Notes: generated by a model from the letters alone, not told the origin. Counted from the first letter of the stretch, positions 27,141 through 36,305 are shown. The stretch: DNA of 52,936 nt from Clostridia bacterium (GCA_017540175.1 JAFYBN010000077.1:1-52936), one strand, 5' to 3'. Program-made: numbers and translations.

Positions 27141-27195
27141 TACTTCTGAACGGGAATTATGGATACTCCCCGCCTTGCCTGCGAGCCTGAAGGTG

Positions 27196-27300
27196 GGGAG
27201 ACCGACTCCTTCCACCGCTTCGCGGTCCCCCTCCCTCGTGTGCGACTGCGTCGGCACAAGGGAGGCAGAACGGTGAACCAACGTATGGCTCCCCGAAGGA
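27196..27300. repeat. Dispersed intergenic repeat, copy 1
   Basis: Contains CTCCTTCCACCGCTTCGC, then GGTCCCCCTCCCTCG, then the imperfect palindrome GTGCGACTGCGTCGGCAC (27240-27257), then ACGGTGAACC and GGCTCCCC. The same blocks in the same order occur at 36.46-36.58 kb. The palindromic core recurs inside the large elements at 40.4 and 51.8 kb. It fills the gap between convergent genes; no coding sequence seen. Confidence 0.8.
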
Positions 27301-27309
27301 TCCCCTCCT

Positions 27310-28089
27310 TCAGCGGATCTTGTATTTCAGTCTGAGATTATCCGCGATCATGGCGATGAACTCCGAGTTCGTCGGCTTGCCGCGGCTGTTCTGAATGGTG
27401 TAGCCGAAATAGGAATTGAGCGTGTCGACGTCGCCGCGGTCCCACGCCACCTCGATGGCGTGCCGGATGGCGCGCTCGACGCGGGACGTTGTCGTCTGAT
27501 ATTTCTTCGCGACGGAGGGATAGAGCACCTTCGTCACCGAATTGATCACGTCGCTGTCCGAGACCGTCATGAGGATCGCCGTGCGGAGGTACTGATACCC
27601 CTTGATGTGCGCCGGAACGCCGATTTGATGAATGATCCGCGTCACCTGCGTCTCGATGTCCGGCGGAAGACCCTGCCCGCCGTCCGCGCCCGTCCGTCTC
27701 TGCGGGTCCGCTCCCGCGGCGGAGCGGTTCTTTAAGATCGTTTCGATGCCGGAGAGAAGCGCTTCGTAATCCACCGGCTTCTGGAGACAGAGGGACGCGC
27801 CGCTGCGGTTCGCCTCCATGAGCACGCTCGGCGTGGAAACCTGCGTCAGAACGACGAACGAGGGCGCGGGCTTCTGCGATTCCGCCGAGCGGCGGAGAAG
27901 GGTGAGCGCGTCCGCCGACCAGAGGTCGGCTATGACGATCTCGAAGCTCTGACGGAGGATCGCCGTCATCGCCTCGTCGCCGCCCCGCGCTTCCGTGACC
28001 GCGGCTCCCCGCGCCTGCAGCAGGGAGCGGCACCGCGTTCTGAATTCGTTGTTTTCATCCGCAATAAGGATTTTCGTGTCCTTTTCCAT
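27310..28089 (-). CDS. spo0A: Stage 0 sporulation protein A, master response regulator
   Basis: 259 residues. Receiver domain 1-125 with acidic pocket Asp11/Glu12, phospho-acceptor Asp55 ([10 protein letters not shown]) and Lys104 (LCLQKPVDY). A variable linker (125-150) precedes the Spo0A DNA-binding domain (about 150-259) with [36 protein letters not shown] and [19 protein letters not shown]. The receiver is divergent, the DNA-binding domain highly conserved. Phosphorylated Spo0A turns on sporulation genes such as spoIIG, whose first gene is also in this window. spo0A stands alone here; spoIVB, its usual neighbour, is not seen. Confidence 0.96.
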   Translation of the reverse strand: MEKDTKILIADENNEFRTRCRSLLQARGAAVTEARGGDEAMTAILRQSFEIVIADLWSADALTLLRRSAESQKPAPSFVVLTQVSTPSVLMEANRSGASLCLQKPVDYEALLSGIETILKNRSAAGADPQRRTGADGGQGLPPDIETQVTRIIHQIGVPAHIKGYQYLRTAILMTVSDSDVINSVTKVLYPSVAKKYQTTTSRVERAIRHAIEVAWDRGDVDTLNSYFGYTIQNSRGKPTNSEFIAMIADNLRLKYKIR

Positions 28090-28149
28090 CTTTATAAATC
28101 CTGCACCTTTCTGTATGACTGGAAATGCTTGCCAATTAACGGTGTTAGA

Positions 28150-28178
28150 ATTTTACCATAATTTACCAGAAAATTCAA
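28150..28178 (-). promoter_or_regulatory. Promoter of spo0A
   Basis: Minus strand: TTGAAT (28178-28173), 17-nt spacer, TAAAAT (28155-28150), about 60 nt before the start. The surrounding 28.09-28.34 kb gap also serves the divergent MutS-like genes; it holds a TGTCAAA near 28253 that is one base from the Spo0A-box core TGTCGAA, which is weak evidence on its own. Confidence 0.7.
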
Positions 28179-28338
28179 GGGATGCGCGCGAGAAATCCTG
28201 CACGAAAATCAGGGGATCGAATTGGTAATATTTGCCAGTTCCCCCGAATCCTGTCAAAACACGCGCCCCAGGATCGTCCCGATCATCGATCAATCATATA
28301 CGTAAACGCAACCGCAACCGCAAACGGAAGGAGAGATT

Positions 28339-29841
28339 ATGCCGTATCCGTCATTTTTATGGAGCGAACCGCTCGGAGAAGGCGGGGAGCGCGAGGGAAA
28401 GACCCCGGAAAGCACCCTCGCCGACCTGCTCTCCGACAAGGAGCTGCGCGAAAGAAGCCTGCCCCTGCTCCGCATTCCGTGCCGCGCGGAGGAGATCCGC
28501 CGCCGGCAGGAGCTGTTTCAGGCGATGCTTTACGCCGAGGGCTTCGCGGAACGGATCGCCGCGCTCGAGAGAAGGCTTGCCGACACGGAGGAGCTGTACG
28601 GAGAGATGCAGCGAGCCGGGACCGAGGAAGAGAAGACCTTTTTCTTCATTCCCTTCCTGTGCCGCTTCTTTGACGACGCGAAAGCCCTCGCAGAGCTTTC
28701 AGGCGCGCAGGGACACGCGGGGAGGATCGGCGCGTTCTGGCAGGAGTTTGTCGAGAATCCCGACAACCGCATGGCGGAGAAGAGGTGCCGGGATCTTTTG
28801 GAGCGGCACGACGACGCGCTCAAGATCACGGTGCGGGGCTCGCATGTCGAGGTCTGGGAACGGCGCGAGAGCCTGCGGGGCAAGCTCACCGTGATGATGC
28901 GGGACATGGGGCTTGAGGACGCGATCCCGCCCGTCCGTCAGCCCGCGCGGGTCTCCGCGGAGCTCGCGAAGGCCGTATCAAGCGTTTACTATACCTATTA
29001 TCAGGCGGCGGCCGCCTTCCGCGCGGATTACGAAAAGAGTTTCCTCGCCGGGGAGAAGAACATCGCCGCGGTCTTCGGCTATCTGCCCGAGCTGCGCTTC
29101 CTGCTCGATCTCACCGCGTATTTCGTGAGGCTGAAAGAGAACGGCTATCCCCTCTGCTTCCCGGAGGTAACGGACCGGCGGGAATTCCGGCTCACGGACG
29201 CGGTCGACCCGTCCCTCTTGAAACGCGGCGTGAAGGGCGGGGACGTCGTGCCGAACGATCTCGACATGCGGGACGGTGAAGAGCGGCTGACCTTCTACAT
29301 CCTGAGCGGCGCGAACGGGGGCGGCAAGACGACATTTCTCCGGGCGTGCGCGCTTGCCGCGCTGTTCTTCTCGGTCGGCTGTCCCGTCGCGGCGAAAAGC
29401 GGGCGGTGCATGCCGCTCGACGCGGTCTACACCCATTTCCCCGCGGACGAGAGCTTCGAAAACAGCGGGCGCTTCGCAGACGAATCCGTCCGGGCGGACG
29501 AGATCCTCGAGGGCGCGACCGAAAACTCCTTCGCGGTCTTCAACGAAACCTATTCCGGCACGGACGAGAAGAAGAGCGAGGAGTATTCCGCCCGCCTCGC
29601 CGACGCCATGTTCGAGCGGGGGACCTTCGGCATCTACGTGACCCATATCCATTCGCTCACCGGAGGACGGATCCCCACCCTCGCCGCCCTGATCGACGAG
29701 GAGAACGGCAACAGACGGACTTACCGCATCCGCCGCGTCGGAGGCACGTCCTCGTCCTTCGCGCGGGATATTCTTGAAAAATACGGACTGGACCGGGACT
29801 CGCTCGAGGCCCGGCTCAACGCGGGGAAGGGAGGCGTGTGA
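28339..29841 (+). CDS. MutS-like ATPase, first of a pair
   Basis: 500 residues. The C-terminal third is a MutS-type ABC ATPase: Walker A GANGGGKTTF (324-333), a Q-loop/lever region, Walker B-like FAVFNE (Asn402-Glu403), then IYVTHIHSL, the switch histidine. Residues 1-300 resemble the lever and connector helices of MutS (domains II-IV shortened); the mismatch-binding domain I with its Phe-x-Glu motif is absent. The usual Asp of Walker B is Asn, while the catalytic Glu stays. Substrate is unknown: such paralogues are annotated as mismatch repair proteins only by homology. It is followed 1 nt after the stop by a second MutS-like gene. Confidence 0.85.
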   Translation: MPYPSFLWSEPLGEGGEREGKTPESTLADLLSDKELRERSLPLLRIPCRAEEIRRRQELFQAMLYAEGFAERIAALERRLADTEELYGEMQRAGTEEEKTFFFIPFLCRFFDDAKALAELSGAQGHAGRIGAFWQEFVENPDNRMAEKRCRDLLERHDDALKITVRGSHVEVWERRESLRGKLTVMMRDMGLEDAIPPVRQPARVSAELAKAVSSVYYTYYQAAAAFRADYEKSFLAGEKNIAAVFGYLPELRFLLDLTAYFVRLKENGYPLCFPEVTDRREFRLTDAVDPSLLKRGVKGGDVVPNDLDMRDGEERLTFYILSGANGGGKTTFLRACALAALFFSVGCPVAAKSGRCMPLDAVYTHFPADESFENSGRFADESVRADEILEGATENSFAVFNETYSGTDEKKSEEYSARLADAMFERGTFGIYVTHIHSLTGGRIPTLAALIDEENGNRRTYRIRRVGGTSSSFARDILEKYGLDRDSLEARLNAGKGGV

Positions 29842-29842
29842 C

Positions 29843-31423
29843 ATGGGAGAGCGCTTTACCATTTTGGCAAATCATCCGCGGGGCATCCTGTCCCGCGAGG
29901 AGCGCGACGCGGGTCAGAGCGTGCTCTCCGATCTGCAGATCGACCGCGCGATGCGGACGGTCTGCCCCGAGTACACGCTGCGCGACGCCTTTCTCTCGGT
30001 TCTGCTCACGCCTCTGACTGATCCGGAAGAAATCGTCGAGCGCCAGAGGATCCTGCGCCTGTTTTTCGAGACCCCGGAGCTTCTGGACCGCTTGACGGAG
30101 GCGCTGCGCCGCGTGCTGATGACGAAAAACTCCTGGGACGCCGAGCGCTCGCGTCTGATGGCGTCGCGCCGGGTGAATCCGCAGGATAAGAGTCTCGTGC
30201 TCTGGGTCGCGCGGGAAAACCTCGTTTTGACCGCGCATTTCACGCGGATCATCCTCACGGGGCTGCGCGATTTTCACGAGACTCTGAACATGTTCGGCGC
30301 GGCGGGAGGCTGGCTCGACCGTTTGAAGCAAAACGTGTCGAACATCGCCTTCGCGCCGGAGGTCGAAGATCTGCTCGCCTATACAGACAAAATCGAAAAG
30401 GGACTGCCGCAGGCGCACGCGTACACGGCGGAATTCGAGTGCTCGCCCGAACTGCGCGCAAACATCCCGTTCCTCGTCGACTTTGATTTCATCCCGCTCT
30501 CGAAAAAGCCCGACAAGCCGCAGCGGTCGGGGCTGTTCGCCCTGTTCTCGAAGTCCTCGAAAGGTGACGCGAAGGAGATCGCGCAGGCACCGAAGGAAGC
30601 CGGACTGCCCGAGCATCACGTCCCGCTCGAGGGAACGGATGTGGAATGGGGACTGGACACCGCGGCGCGCGCCGTGCAGGAGAGCGACCGCCTTTTGACC
30701 TCGTTTCTCCGCGGCGTCGTGGACCGTTTTACCGGACTCGAGGAAGAGCTCTATTTCTACCAGTGCGCCGTGCTCTATTTGAACCGCTTCCGCGACCGGG
30801 CGGTGCGCTTCGTCTATCCCGAGATCCTCGGGGAAAGCGAAAACACGCTGAGCTTTGCCGATCTCTCCGATTTTCTCCTGCTCACCGAGAGCATGTACGT
30901 CCAGAGCGTGATCCCGAACGACGTGTCCTATTCGAAAGCGGAGGGCGGCGTGTCCGGGATGCTCGTGACCGGGAAGAACAACAGCGGCAAGACGGTTTAC
31001 CTCCGTTCCATCGGGACGGCGGTTCTGCTCGCGCAGTGCGGGCTCCCCGTCCCCGCCCGCGAGGCGCAGATCAGCGTGAGAAGGCGGATCTTCACGACCT
31101 TCGCGCGCGCGGAGGGAGAGCTGATCCCCCAATCCTCCGCCGGACGGTTCGAGGAAGAGGTCGCCGAGATCGCCGAGGTCATCCGGGAGATGGAGCCGAA
31201 TTCGCTCCTGCTGCTCAACGAGACCTTCCAGACGACGGCGTACGACGAGGGCGCGGAGGGGATCATGCCGATCCTTGCCTATCTCTCGTCGCTCGGCTGC
31301 GGGTTCATTTTCGTGACGCATCTGACGCGGCTGATCGAGCAGTATAAAAAAGAACCGGGGGTCACCGTCGTGAAGACGAGCGACGATCCCCGGACAAGGT
31401 ACCGCATCTCCGTGGTCGGGTAA
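29843..31423 (+). CDS. MutS-like ATPase, second of a pair
   Basis: 526 residues. Walker A GKNNSGKTVYL (377 onward), Walker B-like LLLLNE (Asn459-Glu460) and FIFVTHLTRLI. As in its partner, Walker B Asp is replaced by Asn and mismatch-recognition domain I is missing. Residues 1-330 are helical; a Lys/Ser-rich loop at about 220-245 interrupts them. Start ATG 29843 follows GGGAGG and lies 1 nt after the upstream stop; an earlier in-frame ATG lies inside that gene and lacks a binding site. Adjacent, co-translated and similarly altered, the two proteins may act as a heterodimer (inference). Confidence 0.85.
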   Translation: MGERFTILANHPRGILSREERDAGQSVLSDLQIDRAMRTVCPEYTLRDAFLSVLLTPLTDPEEIVERQRILRLFFETPELLDRLTEALRRVLMTKNSWDAERSRLMASRRVNPQDKSLVLWVARENLVLTAHFTRIILTGLRDFHETLNMFGAAGGWLDRLKQNVSNIAFAPEVEDLLAYTDKIEKGLPQAHAYTAEFECSPELRANIPFLVDFDFIPLSKKPDKPQRSGLFALFSKSSKGDAKEIAQAPKEAGLPEHHVPLEGTDVEWGLDTAARAVQESDRLLTSFLRGVVDRFTGLEEELYFYQCAVLYLNRFRDRAVRFVYPEILGESENTLSFADLSDFLLLTESMYVQSVIPNDVSYSKAEGGVSGMLVTGKNNSGKTVYLRSIGTAVLLAQCGLPVPAREAQISVRRRIFTTFARAEGELIPQSSAGRFEEEVAEIAEVIREMEPNSLLLLNETFQTTAYDEGAEGIMPILAYLSSLGCGFIFVTHLTRLIEQYKKEPGVTVVKTSDDPRTRYRISVVG

Positions 31424-31488
31424 GGATGCAAAGACACAACCTCCGAAAGGGAGGGACTGTGCAGGGAAGTTCTCCCGGGACAAGCGGC

Positions 31489-31534
31489 AGCCCACTGCGA
31501 CACTTTGATATAGGCCAAGGTGTCACAGTGGGCT
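31489..31534. other. Long two-part hairpin before the imported acetyltransferase
   Basis: AGCCCACTG / CAGTGGGCT (9 bp), a 1x1 mismatch, then GACACTTTG / CAAGGTGTC (9 bp, one G-U) with a short loop. No T-run follows. It lies between the MutS-like pair and the AT-rich GNAT gene and may be a terminator variant or the end of a mobile segment. A smaller stem CCTCC/GGAGG lies at about 31440-31454. Confidence 0.6.
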
Positions 31535-31643
31535 GAACTCTGTCGGCATGGACTGGCTATGCTGTGGAACAACAGGGTATTCAGCTCGATAAATCGGAGT
31601 TTGTGAGAGTCATATTTATCCTATATTAGAGAGATGTTTTATC

Positions 31644-32171
31644 ATGAACAAAACTAATTATGATGTGCTTAAGGATGAAATGAAAGCAACACATCTTGAA
31701 ACACCCAGGCTATTGATACGGAATTATATTGATTCAGATGAAGATGGTTATTTGACCATTTTTCAAGACGAGAAATCTATGGCTATGGATGGTGATACGG
31801 TTATCATGGAAAAAAACGATGTTTTCTATCACCGCATTGCCATGATAAAGGATCGGGAGTTGATTTTTCTTAGCTTGGCTGATAAGTCCAATAACAGTTT
31901 TATCGGATATGTGTTGCTGAACAAGTATCCCGAGGATCAAGATAATGCAATCACCTTAGGGTGCAGTCTGATTCCGAAATGTCAAAGCAAGGGTTATGGA
32001 TATGAAGCCATAGGAAGCATCCTTTCGGATCTTAAGACCAGTGCAGTTGTAAAGAGGATTCTTGCAAATGCTTATGTTTATAACAAACCATCTCTGGGTT
32101 TGATAAACAAGCTCGGCTTCACATCGGTAGGCATTAAAGAAGGCGAGGAATACTTTATTCTTGAAATATAA
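31644..32171 (+). CDS. GNAT-family N-acetyltransferase, AT-rich
   Basis: 175 residues. RimJ/RimL-like GNAT: LETPRLLIRNYIDSDEDGY at the N-terminus, LGCSLIPKCQSKGYGYEAIG as the acetyl-CoA pyrophosphate-binding part (Q/RxxGxG/A form, QSKGYGYE) and NKPSLGLINKLGF. It transfers acetyl from acetyl-CoA to an unknown amine. The gene is far more AT-rich than everything around it (third positions rich in A and T), which indicates recent transfer. A weak promoter-like TTGTGA...TATTAG lies at 31601-31629. Hairpins flank it on both sides. Confidence 0.88.
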   Translation: MNKTNYDVLKDEMKATHLETPRLLIRNYIDSDEDGYLTIFQDEKSMAMDGDTVIMEKNDVFYHRIAMIKDRELIFLSLADKSNNSFIGYVLLNKYPEDQDNAITLGCSLIPKCQSKGYGYEAIGSILSDLKTSAVVKRILANAYVYNKPSLGLINKLGFTSVGIKEGEEYFILEI

Positions 32172-32220
32172 TGCCCAAATTCCGGTTTGTCGTTTTCGAT
32201 TCGAACAGCATAATGGGAAT

Positions 32221-32255
32221 AGAGGTGCGAGCCGGACTCGTACCTCTTTTCACTT
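32221..32255 (+). terminator. Intrinsic terminator after the GNAT gene
   Basis: AGAGGTGCGAG (32221-32231) / CTCGTACCTCT (32237-32247), 11 bp with one G-U and a 5-nt loop, then TTTTCACTT. Confidence 0.8.
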
Positions 32256-32300
32256 CTCTGCGAAATTCGCCCCAACCGGGGACTGTGTTTTTGTGCCGTT

Positions 32301-34439
32301 TTACAGCGCGAGCAGATACCGGAAGAACACCCACTTGATCGGATTCTTCGACCGGCGCAGTCCGTCCGCGAGCTCCTCGCACGCTTCGTCGAGTTCTTTC
32401 AGCTCGTCGTCCGTGACGGTGTGGGGGCTGAAACGGGCTTTTTCGGCGATTCCGGTGAGCTTGTCCGGGACAGCAGTCTTTGCGTACTTCGCGAGGCGGG
32501 TCAGACGGTGATAGCGCGTGACGGCGCGGCGGTTTTCGTCCCCGCGGGACAAAACGCGCCTGCGGACCGCGCGGACGCCGAAGGGCCACGCGGCGAGCGC
32601 GAACAGAACGGCCGCGATGAGGGGCGCGAGCCCCGTGCGGCGTCTTGCTGCCGTCGCGGGCTGGACCGGCGCTTCGGTTTCTTCCTCTTCGGTTTCGAGC
32701 TCGGGCCTTTCGTAGAGATTCGGCAGAGGAGCGGTCCCGTAGGTTTCGCTTTCCTCGGGCTCCTCCTCCCGCTCCTCGAAGGACGGGGTGACCTCGAGCA
32801 TCCGCCATGAACCGGCTGTCTCGTCGAAATACTCCGCCCACGCGTGCGCGTCCGAGGCGCGGACCGTCGTCCATTCGCCGCCTTCCGCGTCGACGAGATA
32901 TCCCGCCGCGTACCGCGCGGGGATGCCGAGCGAGCGCAGCAGGATCACGGCGGCGGAGGCGAAATGCACGCAGTAGCCCGTGGAGCTTTCGGAGAGGAAC
33001 CACGGGACAAAATCCGCGCCGTCCGGCATCACCGGAGTCGCAAGGCTGTAATTCGCCGACTTCCGCACGAACTGCGCGACCTCGTCGACGAGCGCGGAGC
33101 CGCTTTGAGTAAACCGCTCGAGAATGCCGAGCTCTTTCAGCGCGTCAAGGGTCTCCTCCGGCACCTCGGTATAATAGGTGTGGATGAAGCTGTAATAATT
33201 CCACGTTGCCGGGGCGTAGGGCGCGCCCGGTTCGTACAGCACGCGGTAATAAGCGGAGCCGTTCGCGATGCGCACGAAGCTGTCGCTCGAGACGGACGCG
33301 CGTCCGGGCAGACCGGCGGGCGTGTAGGGCAGATAAAAAACATGCAGCGGCGTTCTCGTCCGCACGATCAGCTCCTTGTGGGGAGCGGAATCGGTCGTGA
33401 AGAAGCTCGAAGGAGGGACGGTCCCCTGCCGGCCTTCCTCCACGGCGGCGGCGCGGTATTCTTCAGTCGTGAACGGTTCCCACGCGCTGCCCACGTATCT
33501 CCCGAAGGTGACACCCTTGAGATAGAGTCTGCGCGCGTCGTCGGAATAGACTTCCATCAAGGCGTCGGGCAGTTCGGTCTCAGGGCCGACGCGCGTGAGA
33601 TCGACCGAGAAGGGACTGCTGTTCCAGTCGTACATGCCGAGCAGACGGATCTCGCCGTCCGCGTCCGGATCGGGGTTTTCGTTCTCCTCGGGGGGTTTCT
33701 TCGCGGGCTTCAGACTGTTCCACAGCTCGATGAGCTCCTCTTTCGCCCGATCCGCCCACGCGGGCCGCTCCGTGCGGTTCACATAGTCGAAGCACAGACC
33801 CGTCACGATCAGAACGGGGACGATCAGGATCAGCGCGAGCCGTCTTGACGGTGCGGTATCCGCCTTCCACGGGAGATGGGCGAGCAAAAACAGGGCGCTC
33901 AGGGAGAGAAGAAGGACCATCCGCAGCGCGGAGGGGAACCGGCTCGTCAGGACGGACAGCAGGACGACGACGGTGAGATCGGCCGCCGCCGGCAGAAAAG
34001 GATTCGCGCGGCGGCGCACCGCGACCGCGGTGAAGTACGCGAGGATGGAGCAGAGGAGAAAAAGGGCTGCCGCGGCCGCTCTGGGGTCGTACAGGGGGGC
34101 GGGCGGCGTATAATCCGGCGCCGCGTTCTGGATCAGAGCGCGTATGGGGGCGGATTTGAAGTAAAGATCCCGGTATAGGATCAGCATGCCGTCCGCGAGC
34201 AGATAGCGGAAGCGGAATACGAGAAGAAGCGCGGGTACGGCCGCCGCGGCGAGCCTGAGAAGCAGGTGGGGAATGAATTCCGCGGCGCTCGCCCACAGCG
34301 CGGCGGCGGCAAGCCCGACGATCAAAACGGTTTTGTTCGCCCCGGCTTCCAGGATCTCGTCGAGACAGATCGCCGTGACATAGGCATAAGCAAAGGCGGC
34401 GAGCGCGGAGACGGAGGCATTCAGGATTTTTTTCTTCAT
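32301..34439 (-). CDS. Membrane transglutaminase-like protein (TgpA/YebA type)
   Basis: 712 residues. Five to six transmembrane segments in residues 1-200, an extracytoplasmic part with a transglutaminase-like core (about 400-580), an acidic Glu-rich stretch, one more transmembrane helix (about 620-640) and a cytoplasmic tail. Catalytic Cys490 is in STGYCVHFAS and His532 in SDAHAWAEY; the third site reads LEVTPSF, as in many relatives. The start MKKKILNAS overlaps the DUF58 stop by ATGA and has GGAGG upstream. MoxR-DUF58-transglutaminase operons are widespread; they are thought to assemble or modify envelope proteins, but the substrate is unknown. Confidence 0.92.
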   Translation of the reverse strand: MKKKILNASVSALAAFAYAYVTAICLDEILEAGANKTVLIVGLAAAALWASAAEFIPHLLLRLAAAAVPALLLVFRFRYLLADGMLILYRDLYFKSAPIRALIQNAAPDYTPPAPLYDPRAAAAALFLLCSILAYFTAVAVRRRANPFLPAAADLTVVVLLSVLTSRFPSALRMVLLLSLSALFLLAHLPWKADTAPSRRLALILIVPVLIVTGLCFDYVNRTERPAWADRAKEELIELWNSLKPAKKPPEENENPDPDADGEIRLLGMYDWNSSPFSVDLTRVGPETELPDALMEVYSDDARRLYLKGVTFGRYVGSAWEPFTTEEYRAAAVEEGRQGTVPPSSFFTTDSAPHKELIVRTRTPLHVFYLPYTPAGLPGRASVSSDSFVRIANGSAYYRVLYEPGAPYAPATWNYYSFIHTYYTEVPEETLDALKELGILERFTQSGSALVDEVAQFVRKSANYSLATPVMPDGADFVPWFLSESSTGYCVHFASAAVILLRSLGIPARYAAGYLVDAEGGEWTTVRASDAHAWAEYFDETAGSWRMLEVTPSFEEREEEPEESETYGTAPLPNLYERPELETEEEETEAPVQPATAARRRTGLAPLIAAVLFALAAWPFGVRAVRRRVLSRGDENRRAVTRYHRLTRLAKYAKTAVPDKLTGIAEKARFSPHTVTDDELKELDEACEELADGLRRSKNPIKWVFFRYLLAL

Positions 34440-35383
34440 TTTTCCGCCTCCTCGCTCCGATCCCGCGCGGCCGGGACGACATAGCACCAGTCGGAGGCGG
34501 GCGGGGCGGCGAATTCCGTCCCGGGAGGCGCCGAGAGGATGGCGGCGAGGCAGTTCTCAAAATCGGAGACGGACGCCACCGTCCCGCAGAAGCCGTCGTT
34601 CTCACAGAAGATCCGGTGCGCCACGTCCCGCCGCAACAGCTCGTCGGAAACGGCAGCAAGACGGTCGAGCGCGAGGTCGTCCGCGTCCCGGTCCGGTGAG
34701 AGACGGATGCGGATGAGGGCGCGGGGATTTAAGGTTTGCTGGGGTTCGCGCACGATCAGCTCGTCGGTTTTCGCGGTGAGCTTCCAGTGCACGCTGCGCA
34801 TCGGGTCGCCCGGCCGGTATTCGCGCAGCTCGTGGATCTCCGCAAATCCTCCCCCCGGCTTCGGTCTGGACGCCGGCGTCGAGAGCGCCGTATAGTCGGG
34901 CGTGGGGGCGGGCGGAGCTGCCGCCGGCAGAACGAGAACGCGCGCGGGCGCGGGGGATTTCAGCCGCAGCGAGAACAGCCCGAGACAGTCATAGACCGCG
35001 GCCTTTGCCACGTCGAGCTGCCAGACGCCGGAATGCGCCGCCGTGAAGGCGATCGCGACGGACGACGAGCGGACGGAATACCGGGTGGGGGTGTCGTCCA
35101 TGAGATCGCGCAGAACGATCCGCATGAAGCAGGGCAGGGCGCAGGGCTGTCCGCGGGAGAGGATCACGGCGGTCAGCTCGGTTTCCGTATTCCGCCGCGC
35201 TTTTTCGGGAACCAACATCCCGACCGTCAGCGAGCGGGCGAAGGGAAGGGAGATCAAAAGGGATAAGAGGGGCAGCGCGAGCGCGAGCACGACAAAGAGC
35301 CGCGAGATCCATCCCGGCCAGAAGATGAAAAACGCGGTGAAGCCTATGAGAAGAAAGAAATAGACGACGCGCCGCCTGATCAT
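34436..35383 (-). CDS. DUF58 domain protein
   Basis: 315 residues. Two transmembrane helices at the N-terminus (about 6-50), then a domain with the DUF58 signature LREYRPGDPMRSVHWK near residue 200 and LIVREP. DUF58 proteins have a von Willebrand factor A-like fold and act with MoxR ATPases. Start MIRRRVVYFF at 35383 lies 1 nt after the MoxR stop. Translationally coupled to both neighbours. Confidence 0.92.
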   Translation of the reverse strand: MIRRRVVYFFLLIGFTAFFIFWPGWISRLFVVLALALPLLSLLISLPFARSLTVGMLVPEKARRNTETELTAVILSRGQPCALPCFMRIVLRDLMDDTPTRYSVRSSSVAIAFTAAHSGVWQLDVAKAAVYDCLGLFSLRLKSPAPARVLVLPAAAPPAPTPDYTALSTPASRPKPGGGFAEIHELREYRPGDPMRSVHWKLTAKTDELIVREPQQTLNPRALIRIRLSPDRDADDLALDRLAAVSDELLRRDVAHRIFCENDGFCGTVASVSDFENCLAAILSAPPGTEFAAPPASDWCYVVPAARDRSEEAEK

Positions 35384-35384
35384 G

Positions 35385-36305
35385 TCAAATCCTCGGCTCC
35401 GGTACGGAGCGCACGATCCCGCGGAGCAGCTCGTCCGCGCTGCCGCTCTGGGCTTCCGGCGCGAGCAGAAGACGGTGCTCGATCGTGCGGGCATAGACGG
35501 TCACGATGTCCTGCGGGACCACGTAGTCCCGCCCGCGGATATAGGCGGCGGCTTTCGCCATCGCGGTGAGAGAGAGCGTCGCGCGGGGACTTGCGCCCCG
35601 CAGGATCATGGGATGCTCCCGCGTCGCGGTCACAAGCCGGATGAGATAACGCAAAAGCTCTTCTTTGATATACACCGAGGTGACCTCCGTCTGCATGGCG
35701 CAGAGGGCGGAGGCATCCGCGACCTTTTCGATCCGGTCGAGCGGATTGCCGTCGAGGCGGTTTTTGACCATGTTCAGCTCCGCGTCCGGATCGGGATAGC
35801 CGAGGGTGAGGCGGATGGTGAAGCGGTCAAGCTGGGAGTCCGGCAGAAGCTGGGTGCCCGCGGCGCCGGTGGGGTTCTGCGTCGCCATGACGAAGAACGG
35901 CTCCGGCAGGCGGTAGGACACGCCGTCCACCGTGACCTGTCCCTCCTCCATCGCTTCGAGCAGGGCGGACTGGGTGCGCGAGGTCGCTCGGTTCAGCTCG
36001 TCCGCGAGAAAGAGATTGCACAGCACCGCGCCCGGCTGATAGACCATCGTGCCGGTCTCCTTACGGTAAACGGAATAGCCGGTGATGTCCGAAGGAAGCA
36101 CGTCCGGGGTGAACTGTACGCGGCCCCACGAGAGTCCGAGCGCGCGGGAAAAGGCGAGGGCGACTGTTGTCTTGCCCACGCCGGGCATGTCCTCGAGCAG
36201 GACGTGACCGCGGGCGAGGATCGCGGTCAGGATCCAGAGCAGCGCCTGATCCTTGCCGGACACCGCCTTGCGCACTTCTTTCAAAATCTGGGGCGCGTAG
36301 TTCAT
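35385..36305 (-). CDS. MoxR-family AAA+ ATPase
   Basis: 306 residues. Walker A EDMPGVGKTTVA, Walker B LFLADELNRA, sensor 1 VMATQNPTG, then the arginine-finger and sensor 2 helices (LPDSQLDRF; SPRATLSL). MoxR ATPases act as chaperones that activate or insert cofactors into partner proteins, often those with VWA-like domains such as DUF58. The start at 36305 is preferred (GGAGG 5 nt upstream); ATG 36308 and 36329 are alternatives. First gene of the MoxR-DUF58-transglutaminase operon. Confidence 0.95.
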   Translation of the reverse strand: MNYAPQILKEVRKAVSGKDQALLWILTAILARGHVLLEDMPGVGKTTVALAFSRALGLSWGRVQFTPDVLPSDITGYSVYRKETGTMVYQPGAVLCNLFLADELNRATSRTQSALLEAMEEGQVTVDGVSYRLPEPFFVMATQNPTGAAGTQLLPDSQLDRFTIRLTLGYPDPDAELNMVKNRLDGNPLDRIEKVADASALCAMQTEVTSVYIKEELLRYLIRLVTATREHPMILRGASPRATLSLTAMAKAAAYIRGRDYVVPQDIVTVYARTIEHRLLLAPEAQSGSADELLRGIVRSVPEPRI

